From Ruthenibacterium sp. (GTDB lineage Bacteria; Bacillota; Clostridia; Oscillospirales; Ruminococcaceae): DNA of 38,304 bases. A program made the translations under genes and the position numbers. The DNA is taken from positions 1 through 38,304 of the forward strand of contig JAHHSL010000016.1 in the NCBI GenBank assembly GCA_020025235.1, written 5' to 3'. Below are positions 1-7,036 of the stretch, one piece after another; position 1 is the stretch's first letter, and every line of letters starts with the position of its first letter. The notes under the pieces were generated by a model. That model ran no database searches and was not told where the DNA came from. It worked only from the letters and a program-made list of their open reading frames with translations.

Positions 1-22
1 CTTGATTCTGCGGTTTTCTGTT

Positions 23-106
23 TGGTGCGAGGAACGAGACTTGAACTCGCATGGTATAACCACACGCCCCTCAAACGTGCGCGTCTGCCGATTCCGCCAT
101 CCTCGC
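23..106 (-). tRNA. tRNA-Leu (anticodon GAG)
   Basis: On the minus strand the sequence folds as a class II tRNA. It has a 7-bp acceptor stem beginning GCGAGGA, a D arm with GGCAGA, an anticodon stem CACGT/GCGTG with loop TTGAGGG (anticodon GAG, reading CUC/CUU), a long variable arm, a T arm with GTTCAAGTC, and an encoded CCA end. The length of 84 nt including CCA and the long variable arm fit tRNA-Leu. No other tRNA is seen nearby, and its 3' side lies at the window edge. Confidence 0.93.
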
Positions 107-131
107 ATAACACATTTGTGCTGCAAGAGAT

Positions 132-161
132 ATTTTATCACACAGGGCATCCAAAAGTCAA
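132..161 (-). promoter_or_regulatory. promoter of tRNA-Leu
   Basis: Reading the minus strand, TTGACT (156-161) is followed after 18 nt by TAAAAT (132-137), about 25 nt upstream of the mature tRNA 5' end. This is a good vegetative sigma-A match placed where a tRNA promoter is expected. Confidence 0.65.
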
Positions 162-365
162 GCTTTTTTTCGGCAAAAGTTGAACTTTCTGAAAAGACAC
201 ACCTGCGGCACGATCAATGCGCAGGAAGGGCGGCGGCATGTGGCGAAAAAACACGCGGAATAAAATCGCTTTGCATACAAACGGGGGGGCGCTGATGCAT
301 GCGGTTTTTAAAAAACTGCACAATATGACAGTATATACCTTGAAAATGCGCATAAATTAAACATA
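162..365. other. intergenic stretch without recognisable gene
   Basis: Between the divergent promoters of the tRNA and the amylase-family gene there is about 200 bp with no open frame that has a ribosome binding site and no clear hairpin. Short frames on both strands here look spurious. Confidence 0.5.
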
Positions 366-394
366 TTGCACAAGATGCGCTGCTGTGTTATACT
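366..394 (+). promoter_or_regulatory. sigma-A-type promoter of the GH13 gene
   Basis: TTGCAC (366-371), a 17-nt spacer and TATACT (389-394) form a near-consensus vegetative promoter about 50 bp upstream of the amylase-family start codon. Confidence 0.6.
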
Positions 395-444
395 AGGGAA
401 AAATCAACCCAACGCAGAAGAGCCTGCAAAAAGGAGTGGTATCC

Positions 445-1749
445 ATGTGGTACGAGGAAAGTGTATTTTATCAGATCTACCCGCTGGGGCTGTGCGGTGC
501 GCCGCGGCAGAACGACGGAAATCTGCAGCCGCGCATTTTAAGGCTGTTGGACTGGGTGCCGCACATCAAAAAGCTTGGTGCGGATGCGGTCTACTTTTCA
601 CCGCTGTTTGAATCGGACGCACATGGATACGATACCCGCGATTACACGCAGCTTGATGTGCGCCTTGGCACGAATGCGGACTTTGCCCGCGTGTGCAAAG
701 CGCTGCATGAAGCGGGCGTCCGCATCGTGCTGGACGGTGTGTTCAACCATGTGGGGCGCGGCTTCTGGGCGTTTCGGGATGTGCAGGAAAAGCGCTGGGA
801 CAGCCCGTACAAGGATTGGTTCTGCATCAATTTTGACGGCAATTCCCCGTACAATGACGGTTTTTGGTACGAGGGCTGGGAAGGCCATTATGAGCTTGTG
901 AAGCTGAATCTGCGCAATCCGCAGGTCGTGGATTATCTGCTCGGGTGCATCCGCGGCTGGGTGGATGAATTTGATATCGACGGTCTGCGGCTGGATGTGG
1001 CATACTGCCTTGACGAAGATTTTTTGCGCCGTCTGCGCAGCTTTGCGAGCGGGCTGAAGCCGGAATTTGTGCTGATCGGGGAAATGCTGCACGGTGATTA
1101 CAAGCGCCTTGTGAATGATGGCATGCTGCACAGCGCCACAAATTATGAATGTTACAAGGGGCTGTATTCGGCCTTCAACTGCATGAACCTGTTTGAGATC
1201 GGGCACAGCCTGGCGCGCCAGTTCGGCCCCGAACCGTGGACGCTGTACAAGGGCCTGCACCTGCTGTGCTTTGCCGATAACCATGACGTGACGCGCGTTG
1301 CGACCATTCTTTCCAACAAGGAGCATCTTCGCCCGCTGTACGGCCTGCTGTTCGGCATGCCCGGTGTGCCGTGCATTTACTACGGCAGCGAATGGGGCAT
1401 GCAGGGCGATAAGCAAAGCGGCGACGATGCGCTGCGCCCGGCGGTGGAGCACCCGCAGGAAAACGAGCTGACGGAATGGATCGCGGCACTGGCAAAAGCG
1501 CACCGGGAAAGCCGTGCGCTGTGCTTCGGCGGCTGCCGCATGGTGGTGCTGACGAACCGCCAGTATATCTTTGAACGCGCTGCGGACGGCGAGCGCGTGC
1601 TGGTTGCCATTAATGCAGACGGCGCACCATACGATGCACACTTTGATGCGGGTGCAGCTTCGGCAGAAAATCTGCTGACAGGGGAAAGCGTATCCCTGTG
1701 CGGCGGGCTTTCAATGCCGCCGTACAGCGCGCAGTATCTGAAGGTTTGA
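445..1749 (+). CDS. GH13 alpha-amylase family glycosyl hydrolase
   Basis: This is a 434-residue TIM-barrel enzyme that should act on alpha-glucosidic bonds, probably of short maltodextrins or cyclodextrins. The conserved GH13 regions are visible: DGVFNH (97-102), GLRLDVA with nucleophile Asp184, IGEML with acid/base Glu213, and DNHDV with transition-state Asp281. The N-terminus (YEESVFYQIYPLG) resembles cyclomaltodextrinase or neopullulanase-like enzymes, but the N-terminal starch-binding domain of classical members is absent. There is no signal peptide, so action on imported sugars in the cytoplasm is likely. The ATG at 445 is chosen over a GTG at 436 because AAGGAG (431-436) sits 8 nt upstream of it. 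It is probably transcribed with the acetyltransferase that follows 63 bp later. The exact substrate is not deducible. Confidence 0.9.
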   Translation: MWYEESVFYQIYPLGLCGAPRQNDGNLQPRILRLLDWVPHIKKLGADAVYFSPLFESDAHGYDTRDYTQLDVRLGTNADFARVCKALHEAGVRIVLDGVFNHVGRGFWAFRDVQEKRWDSPYKDWFCINFDGNSPYNDGFWYEGWEGHYELVKLNLRNPQVVDYLLGCIRGWVDEFDIDGLRLDVAYCLDEDFLRRLRSFASGLKPEFVLIGEMLHGDYKRLVNDGMLHSATNYECYKGLYSAFNCMNLFEIGHSLARQFGPEPWTLYKGLHLLCFADNHDVTRVATILSNKEHLRPLYGLLFGMPGVPCIYYGSEWGMQGDKQSGDDALRPAVEHPQENELTEWIAALAKAHRESRALCFGGCRMVVLTNRQYIFERAADGERVLVAINADGAPYDAHFDAGAASAENLLTGESVSLCGGLSMPPYSAQYLKV

Positions 1750-1812
1750 TGCAAAGCGGAAGAAAGGCAGTTTAAAACACGCAGACGGTTTTGCTGCGGG
1801 AGAGGGAAACGT

Positions 1813-2328
1813 ATGGAAAAACGGATCAGACTGGATGTTCCGGGTGTCGAACTGGTGCAGACGAAGGAAAGCGAAGCGCCGCTTCTGGCAGCGCTGCGAA
1901 AACAGGTGTGGGATGCAACGTACCGCGGCATCTATCCGGACGAAATGATCGATGAATTTGATTTGGAATGGCATGTGCAGCAGGATCTGCGGCGCATCCG
2001 CAGCCCGCAGTTTCAGGTGTATTTCATCTGCGTGAACGAAGAAAAGGCGGGATATCTGATTTTGAAGCAGGACGGCGGACTGCTGCTGCAATCGCTGTAT
2101 CTGCTGCCCGCATTTCAGCAAAAGGGGCTTGGCTCTGCGGTGTTCCGCTTGATACGGCAGACGGCCGCAGAGGAAAAGCTGACGTCGTTTTCCTGCATGT
2201 GTCAGCCGGATAACCGCGGCGCGATGAAGTTCTATGAAAAACAGGGCGGAACGATCCGGGGCTATGACCGGTGCGAGGAAGCATGGCAGTCCTCGGCAGA
2301 GTTCGTCTTCCCTGCGGCAGAGGGCTGA
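1813..2328 (+). CDS. GNAT family N-acetyltransferase
   Basis: This 171-residue protein has the Gcn5-related acetyltransferase fold. Strand beta-4 (LLLQSLYLLPAF) leads into the acetyl-CoA pyrophosphate-binding loop QQKGLG (102-107) and helix alpha-3 (SAVFRLI). A later segment (CMCQPDNRGAMKFYEKQGG) matches the usual N-x-x-A-x-x-F-Y-x-x-x-G region of GNATs. The acyl acceptor is unknown; small molecules, peptides or protein N-termini are all possible in this superfamily. The gene starts 63 bp after the GH13 gene with AGAGGG upstream and is closed by a strong terminator, so the two probably form one transcript. No functional link between the two is evident. Confidence 0.85.
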   Translation: MEKRIRLDVPGVELVQTKESEAPLLAALRKQVWDATYRGIYPDEMIDEFDLEWHVQQDLRRIRSPQFQVYFICVNEEKAGYLILKQDGGLLLQSLYLLPAFQQKGLGSAVFRLIRQTAAEEKLTSFSCMCQPDNRGAMKFYEKQGGTIRGYDRCEEAWQSSAEFVFPAAEG

Positions 2329-2363
2329 ACCGCGCGGCGCGCATAGAACAAAGCAAAACGCAA

Positions 2364-2410
2364 AAAGACCAAAGCGTATCCGGTCGGCACGCTTTGGTCT
2401 TTCGGCTTTT
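2364..2410 (+). terminator. intrinsic terminator after the GNAT gene
   Basis: A perfect 14-bp stem (2364-2377 with 2389-2402) surrounds an 11-nt loop, and the downstream side runs into TTCGGCTTTT. It closes the GH13-GNAT unit. Confidence 0.85.
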
Positions 2411-2506
2411 CGGAAGGAAAGCGGGAGCGTGTGAGGAAAATTGCGCAAGAGCGTGTGCTGTGCAGGCGGGTGATAAGCGCATCTGTTCTTTTTATATCCG
2501 ATATGT

Positions 2507-2528
2507 TATAATATGATACTGTTATAAT
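2507..2528 (+). promoter_or_regulatory. tandem -10 hexamers upstream of neuD-like gene
   Basis: Two perfect TATAAT hexamers occur at 2507-2512 and 2523-2528 in an AT-rich stretch just after the terminator and about 55-75 bp before the start codon. Neither has a convincing -35 element, so which is used is uncertain. Confidence 0.4.
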
Positions 2529-2580
2529 GCAAAGGCAATCTGCAAAAACAAAAGCAGCATACGAAACGGGAGGAAGCCTG

Positions 2581-3093
2581 ATGAATGATCTTCTGATTCT
2601 CGGCGCGGGCGGATACGGGCGCACGGTGGCCGAAACGGCGCAGGAGCTTGGTATCTTCGGCCGCATTGCTTTTCTGGACGACAATGCCGAAGGAAAAGAC
2701 GTCCTTGACAAATGTGCGTCTTATGAAGTGTATCAAAAAGATTTTCTGTTTGCATATCCGGCATTCGGCGCAAACGATGTGCGCGCCGAATGGATCGAAA
2801 AGCTGCGCGGGGCGGGCTTTATTGTTCCTGTTCTGGTGCATCCGCGCGCGTATGTCAGCCCTTCGGCAAAGCTTGGGTGCGGCGTCGTGGTGCTTGCACA
2901 GGCGGCGGTCGGCACCAACACGGTGCTGGAACCGGGGGTCATTGTCAATATGGGGGCGATCGCTGACCACGACTGTGTGCTCGGCGAATGTGTGCACCTT
3001 GCCCCGGGGGCGGTCGTGAAAGCGGGAAATCATATCGCTGCACAGCGGAAAATCGAATCCGGCACCGTGATCGAACGCGGTGCAGAGCTTTGA
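2581..3093 (+). CDS. NeuD/PglD-like sugar O/N-acyltransferase
   Basis: This 170-residue protein matches the NeuD/PglD family of acetyl-CoA-dependent acetyltransferases that modify sialic acids or UDP-amino-sugars. The N-terminal part (LLILGAGGYGRTVAE) is the small Rossmann-like nucleotide-sugar binding domain. The second half (about 90-170) shows hexapeptide-repeat periodicity (VSPSAKLGCG, VGTNTVLEPG, VIVNMGA) typical of a left-handed beta helix. The DHDC motif contains the family's catalytic histidine. The start at 2581 is chosen because GGGAGGA (2568-2574) precedes it. It lies 18 bp upstream of a gene whose N-terminal half is a paralogue, so the two likely form one transcript and act on related amino-sugar substrates. 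Substrate assignment is inference. Confidence 0.8.
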   Translation: MNDLLILGAGGYGRTVAETAQELGIFGRIAFLDDNAEGKDVLDKCASYEVYQKDFLFAYPAFGANDVRAEWIEKLRGAGFIVPVLVHPRAYVSPSAKLGCGVVVLAQAAVGTNTVLEPGVIVNMGAIADHDCVLGECVHLAPGAVVKAGNHIAAQRKIESGTVIERGAEL

Positions 3094-3111
3094 GCGACAG
3101 GAGGAAACACA

Positions 3112-4740
3112 ATGGCGAATTTATTGATCCTGGGCGCAGGCGGACTGGGCCAAATGGTAGGAGAAGTGGCGCGCGCCACCGGCAATTGGGATAAGGTATC
3201 GTATCTGGATGATGCGGTGCGCGGCCATGATGTGGTGGGCACGCTGACGGACTATACATCCAAAAAAGAAGAATACCCCGAGGCTGTTGCAGCGTTCGGC
3301 AACAACCGCCTGCGTCTGGCCTGGACGAACCGCCTTCTGGAGGAAGGCTATACCGTCCCGAGCGTGATCCACCCGACGGCGATCATCAGCGAATCGGCGT
3401 CGATCGGCAAGGGCTGCCTGATCCTGCACGGGGCAATCGTCAACACCAACGCAAAGCTGGGCATGGCGTGCCTTGTCAACAGCGGCGCGCTGGTCGATCA
3501 CAACAATATTCTGGAAGCGGGCGTGCATGTCAACCTGCATGCCACGATCCGCGGTTGGTGTCATCTGGAGGAATGTGCGCGCACCGAAGCGGGCGAGGTC
3601 GTCTATTCCACACGCCGCCCGATCGAAGGCGTGGATGACCGCAACCTGGAGGATGCGCTGTACGCCTTTAAAATCGGCAGCACGGCAAGCTATGTCAAGC
3701 CGTTCGGTTCGGGGCATATCAACGATACCTATGCGGTATATATTGCAACGCCGGAGGGCGACGAGCTGCGCTATGTCATTCAGCGCATCAACACAAGCGT
3801 TTTCAAAAAGCCGTGGGAGGTCATGGAAAATATTTTCGGCGTGACGGAATATCTGCGCCGGCGCATCATCGCACGGGGCGGCGATCCCGACCGCGAGGTG
3901 CTCAACTATATCAAAACCAATACAGGCGAGCCGTATTTTGAAGATTCTGCCGGCAGCGCATGGCGCTGTGCCAACTATATCCCGGATTCCGTCTGCATCG
4001 AGCGCGTGACGGATCCCATGGATTTTTACAGCTCCGGACGCAGCTTCGGCGCATTCCTGCGTGAACTGGAGGAGTATCCGGCAGAAACGCTCAACGAAAC
4101 GATCAAGGATTTCCACGATACCCGTGTGCGCCTTGCTGCGTTTGACCGCGCATTGGAGCGCGACGTGAAGCTGCGCGCGGAAAGCTGCACGGAGGAACTG
4201 GAGTTCGTCCGCTGCCACCGCGAGGACTGCTCGGTGCTTATGGATCTGCTGGATGCCGGAAAGCTGCCGCTGCGCGTTACGCACAACGATACAAAGCTGA
4301 ACAATATCCTGTTCGATAAAAAATCGGGCGGCGCGCTGTGCGTGATCGATCTGGACACCATTATGCCGGGTCTTGCGCTCAACGATTACGGCGATTCGAT
4401 CCGTTTCGGCGCATCGACGGCAGAGGAGGACGAACCGGATCTGACAAAGGTGCATTTCGATCTGGAACTGTTTGAAATGTACACCCGCGGCTATCTGGAG
4501 ACGGCAGGCGCTTCACTCACGCCGCTGGAAAAGGAATATCTGCCGTGGGGCGCAAAGCTGATGACGCTGGAATGCGGCATCCGTTTCCTGACGGACTACC
4601 TGCAGGGCGATACCTATTTTAAAGTGGAACGCCCCAATCAGAACCTGGACCGCTGCCGCACCCAGTTCAAGCTGGTTGCGGATATGGAGCGGGAATGGGA
4701 CAAAATGGTGGAAATCGTCAAAAAATATTCCGGCGTATAA
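3112..4740 (+). CDS. fusion of NeuD-like acyltransferase and NahK-like N-acetylhexosamine kinase
   Basis: This 542-residue protein has two domains. Residues 1 to about 180 are a second NeuD/PglD-like unit (LLILGAGGLGQMVGE, hexapeptide repeats, DHNN with the histidine kept), paralogous to the gene just upstream. Residues about 195-540 match bifidobacterial NahK, the kinase that phosphorylates GlcNAc/GalNAc at C1 in the lacto-N-biose/galacto-N-biose pathway. Diagnostic pieces are GSGHINDTY, the catalytic Brenner-type loop HNDTKLNN near residue 390, the metal-binding segment IDLDTIMPG near 413, GDSIRFGAST and LECGIRFLTDYL. Length is roughly the sum of both families, and reading is continuous with no frameshift. 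AGGAGG upstream supports the ATG. An amino sugar could be 1-phosphorylated and acylated by one polypeptide; that coupling is inference. No lnpA-type phosphorylase or epimerase is in the window. Confidence 0.85.
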   Translation: MANLLILGAGGLGQMVGEVARATGNWDKVSYLDDAVRGHDVVGTLTDYTSKKEEYPEAVAAFGNNRLRLAWTNRLLEEGYTVPSVIHPTAIISESASIGKGCLILHGAIVNTNAKLGMACLVNSGALVDHNNILEAGVHVNLHATIRGWCHLEECARTEAGEVVYSTRRPIEGVDDRNLEDALYAFKIGSTASYVKPFGSGHINDTYAVYIATPEGDELRYVIQRINTSVFKKPWEVMENIFGVTEYLRRRIIARGGDPDREVLNYIKTNTGEPYFEDSAGSAWRCANYIPDSVCIERVTDPMDFYSSGRSFGAFLRELEEYPAETLNETIKDFHDTRVRLAAFDRALERDVKLRAESCTEELEFVRCHREDCSVLMDLLDAGKLPLRVTHNDTKLNNILFDKKSGGALCVIDLDTIMPGLALNDYGDSIRFGASTAEEDEPDLTKVHFDLELFEMYTRGYLETAGASLTPLEKEYLPWGAKLMTLECGIRFLTDYLQGDTYFKVERPNQNLDRCRTQFKLVADMEREWDKMVEIVKKYSGV

Positions 4741-4755
4741 AAGAAAACAGCACAC

Positions 4756-4791
4756 CGGCGGGGATTCGGTTCGGACCCCGCCGATTTTTTT
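4756..4791 (+). terminator. intrinsic terminator after the NeuD-NahK gene
   Basis: An 8-bp GC stem (4756-4763 with 4776-4783) is followed by a T run (4785-4791). Confidence 0.85.
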
Positions 4792-4904
4792 CGCTTATGC
4801 GGAAAAGGCGGTATCTGCAGGCGCCGTTTTATAAAACAGGATACCGCAGCAAGACGATTTTCCGGGGATATTTTTTGTGCATCCGTATATTTGCGGGAAT
4901 TGTA

Positions 4905-4933
4905 TTGACAAAGTCTGTTTGAAATGATAATAT
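4905..4933 (+). promoter_or_regulatory. promoter of the tetR/ECF transporter unit
   Basis: TTGACA (4905-4910), a 17-nt spacer and TAATAT (4928-4933) form a near-consensus sigma-A promoter. The -10 end and start point overlap a 28-bp palindrome. Confidence 0.65.
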
Positions 4934-4958
4934 AACAGCGTTATATAACACTGTTATA
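4931..4958 (+). promoter_or_regulatory. palindromic TetR-type operator
   Basis: A 28-bp inverted repeat has left arm TATAACAGCGTTA, a central TA and right arm TAACACTGTTATA, with a single mismatched pair. It starts inside the -10 element and ends 18 bp before the tetR start codon. This position and symmetry are what is expected for an autoregulatory TetR operator that would repress the whole downstream transport module. Confidence 0.7.
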
Positions 4959-4976
4959 TCCTTGGGAGGGCTGGTA

Positions 4977-5594
4977 TTGAGCGAAAGTGAACGCACGACA
5001 CTGCAAAATATTCTTGCGGCTGCGCGCGAAGAATTTTTGCAAAAGGGGTTTCAGGGTGCATCTCTGCGGAACATCGTGAAACGGGCAAGCGTCACGACAG
5101 GGGCGTTTTACGGCTATTTCAAAAGCAAAGAGGAACTGTTTGATGCACTGGTGAAAGAGCAGTATACGCATATCCTGGAAATGTACCGCGGCACTTTGGA
5201 GCGCTTTCAAAAGATGCCGCCCGATGAACAGCGCTCGTGCATGTCGGAATACACCGTGGCGGAAATGGCCCGGATGACCGATTATATCTACGATCATTTT
5301 GAAGCGTTCAAATTGATCCTGTGCTGTTCCGAGGGGACACCGTATGAACATCTGATCCATGTGATGTCGAAAATGGACTGCGACGCCACCCACGATTTTT
5401 CGGATGCGATGAACCAAAGCGGTACGCCGATGAATGCAGTGCACCCGCAGCTGGAGCATATGCTGACAAGCGGGATGTTCTGTGCATTTTTTGAAATGGT
5501 CGTGCATGATATCCCAAAGGAAAATACACAGGAATATACAAGACAGCTTGTGCAGTTTTACGAAGCCGGCTGGCGAAGGATTATGGGGTTTTGA
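4977..5594 (+). CDS. TetR/AcrR family transcriptional regulator
   Basis: This 205-residue regulator has a classical N-terminal TetR DNA-binding domain. A first helix (ILAAAREEFLQKGF) leads into the helix-turn-helix (ASLRNIVKRASVTTGAFYGY, about residues 28-47) and then FKSKEELFDALV. The C-terminal helices are not recognisable as a specific ligand class. A TTG start at 4977 is preferred because GGGAGGG (4964-4970) lies 6 nt upstream; a TTG at 4962 would overlap this site. Ligand binding presumably releases it from the 28-bp palindrome in its own promoter and induces the ECF/ABC genes that start 105 bp downstream on the same strand. The ligand may be the transported compound, but the sequence does not show this. 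Confidence 0.9.
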   Translation: MSESERTTLQNILAAAREEFLQKGFQGASLRNIVKRASVTTGAFYGYFKSKEELFDALVKEQYTHILEMYRGTLERFQKMPPDEQRSCMSEYTVAEMARMTDYIYDHFEAFKLILCCSEGTPYEHLIHVMSKMDCDATHDFSDAMNQSGTPMNAVHPQLEHMLTSGMFCAFFEMVVHDIPKENTQEYTRQLVQFYEAGWRRIMGF

Positions 5595-5614
5595 AACCCT
5601 ATAATTTTTGCACA

Positions 5615-5665
5615 CAGGTTAGCTGAAGCTAACCTGAAAACGGAGCAACAGGCAGCTCTGCCTGT
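5615..5665 (+). other. two hairpins between tetR and the ECF genes
   Basis: A perfect 9-bp stem with a TGAA loop (5615-5623/5628-5636) and a second stem around a GCTC loop (5648-5654/5659-5665) lie in the 105-bp gap. No U-tract follows either, so they look like mRNA-processing or stabilising structures rather than terminators. A TATAAT at 5600-5605 lacks a -35 partner. Confidence 0.4.
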
Positions 5666-5699
5666 CTGTGCCCGATTCCAGAAAAAGAGGTAATGCAAA

Positions 5700-6284
5700 G
5701 TGAAACAGGAAACAAAACTCAAAGGAAAAGATCTGATCAATGTGGGCATTTATGCGGCTATTTATTGCGTTGTGGTCATGCTGGCGGCAATGCTCGGGTA
5801 CATTCCCATCATGCTGCCGCTGCTCGTGGTGATCTGTCCCCTGATCGGCAGCATCCCGATGATGCTGTTTATGACAAAAGTAAAAAAATTCGGCATGGTC
5901 ACGCTGATGGGAACGATCATCGGCCTTTTCCTGTGGATCACCGGCATGGGATACTGGCCTTTTATTTTCGGTGTGGTGTGCGGATTTGCGGCTGATCTGC
6001 TGGATAAGAGCGGGAACTATCAAAGTGCTGCAAAAACCGTCATCGGCAATGGGATCCTGCACCTGACCATATTCGCCAACATGATCCCGCTGTATATCGA
6101 TCGGGAGGGATATTTTTCCACGCGGCAGGAGTTTGGGCAGGAATACATTACCAGCCTGACGAATATCATGCAGCCCTGGACTGCCCCCGTGCTGCTGATC
6201 GCCAGCGTCGCATGCGGCATGATCGGTGCGCTCATCGGCCAAAAGCTGCTGAAAAAGCATTTTGCAAAGGCAGGAATCGTGTGA
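5700..6284 (+). CDS. ECF transporter S component, MptE/Trep_Strep-like family
   Basis: This 194-residue integral membrane protein has about five to six hydrophobic segments (INVGIYAAIYCVVVMLAAML, IMLPLLVVICPLIG, MVTLMGTIIGLFLWITGMGYW, and a C-terminal VLLIASVACGMIGALIG helix). It fits the substrate-binding S subunit of energy-coupling factor importers and resembles the Trep_Strep/MptE group. The gene begins at GTG 5700, 9 nt after GAGG; an ATG at 5693 is out of frame. Its TGA overlaps the EcfT ATG (TGATG), indicating translational coupling. Dedicated T and A components immediately downstream make this a group I (self-contained) ECF system. Some related ECF systems in Gram-positive bacteria import haem, but the substrate here is unknown. 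Confidence 0.8.
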   Translation: MKQETKLKGKDLINVGIYAAIYCVVVMLAAMLGYIPIMLPLLVVICPLIGSIPMMLFMTKVKKFGMVTLMGTIIGLFLWITGMGYWPFIFGVVCGFAADLLDKSGNYQSAAKTVIGNGILHLTIFANMIPLYIDREGYFSTRQEFGQEYITSLTNIMQPWTAPVLLIASVACGMIGALIGQKLLKKHFAKAGIV

Positions 6285-7024
6285 TGAAAGCCGGGCTTTT
6301 GCAGGCAAGCATAAAAAACCGGGGGCTTATCCTTGACCCGCGAACGAAATTTCTGCTGATGCTCACCATGTCGATCTTTGTCTTGGGCGGCGCGGGCGGC
6401 AAAACCGCGGGCAGGTGGATGCCGGTATTCTGCGCGATCCCCGCAATCGCGCTGCTTTCTGCCAAAAAATTCAAACGTGCGGCAGGATATCTGCTGCTGT
6501 ACTGCCTTGCGGACGCGTCGGTATTCTTTATCAGCGGCAGGGTGCATGGGTTTATTTATTTTCTTATCATGGGTATCTGCGGGATCCTGCTCCGCTTTCT
6601 GCCGTGCCTGATGATGGGCGCCTATCTGGTTTCCACAACAACGGTCAGCGAATTTACGGCGGCCATGCTGCGCATGCACATCAGCGAAAAAATCATTATC
6701 CCGCTTTCAGTCATGTTCCGGTTTTTCCCCACCGTGCTGGACGAATTTAAGTCGATCAACACCGCAATGAAAATGCGGGGGATCCGGTTCGGCGGCGTCG
6801 GGATCGCAAAAATGATCGAGTACCGCATCGTCCCCCTGATGACCTGCTGCGTCAAAATCGGGGAAGAGCTTTCGGCGGCTGCGCTTACACGGGGCTTGGG
6901 CGGAGACGTAAAGCGAACCAATATTTGCAAAATCGGGTTTCATGTGCAGGATCATATCGTCATTGCATTGTGCCTTGTTCCGTATGTTCTGCCGGCTGTG
7001 CAGTTCTTCGGTCTGGCTGTGTAA
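6284..7024 (+). CDS. ECF transporter transmembrane T component (EcfT/CbiQ-like)
   Basis: This 246-residue membrane protein couples the ATPase to the S component. Hydrophobic segments include FLLMLTMSIFVLGG, VFFISGRVHGFIYFLIMGICGILL and the C-terminal DHIVIALCLVPYVLPAVQFFGLAV. The two cytoplasmic coupling motifs of T components, each containing an Arg-Gly, are visible as AMKMRGIRFGG and AALTRGLGGDV. The start at 6284 is preferred over upstream in-frame codons because it overlaps the S component stop and gives the family N-terminus LDPRTKFLLML. It is followed 12 bp later by the ATPase gene with AAGGGGG as ribosome binding site. Confidence 0.88.
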   Translation: MKAGLLQASIKNRGLILDPRTKFLLMLTMSIFVLGGAGGKTAGRWMPVFCAIPAIALLSAKKFKRAAGYLLLYCLADASVFFISGRVHGFIYFLIMGICGILLRFLPCLMMGAYLVSTTTVSEFTAAMLRMHISEKIIIPLSVMFRFFPTVLDEFKSINTAMKMRGIRFGGVGIAKMIEYRIVPLMTCCVKIGEELSAAALTRGLGGDVKRTNICKIGFHVQDHIVIALCLVPYVLPAVQFFGLAV

Positions 7025-7036
7025 GGGGGTGCCGCA

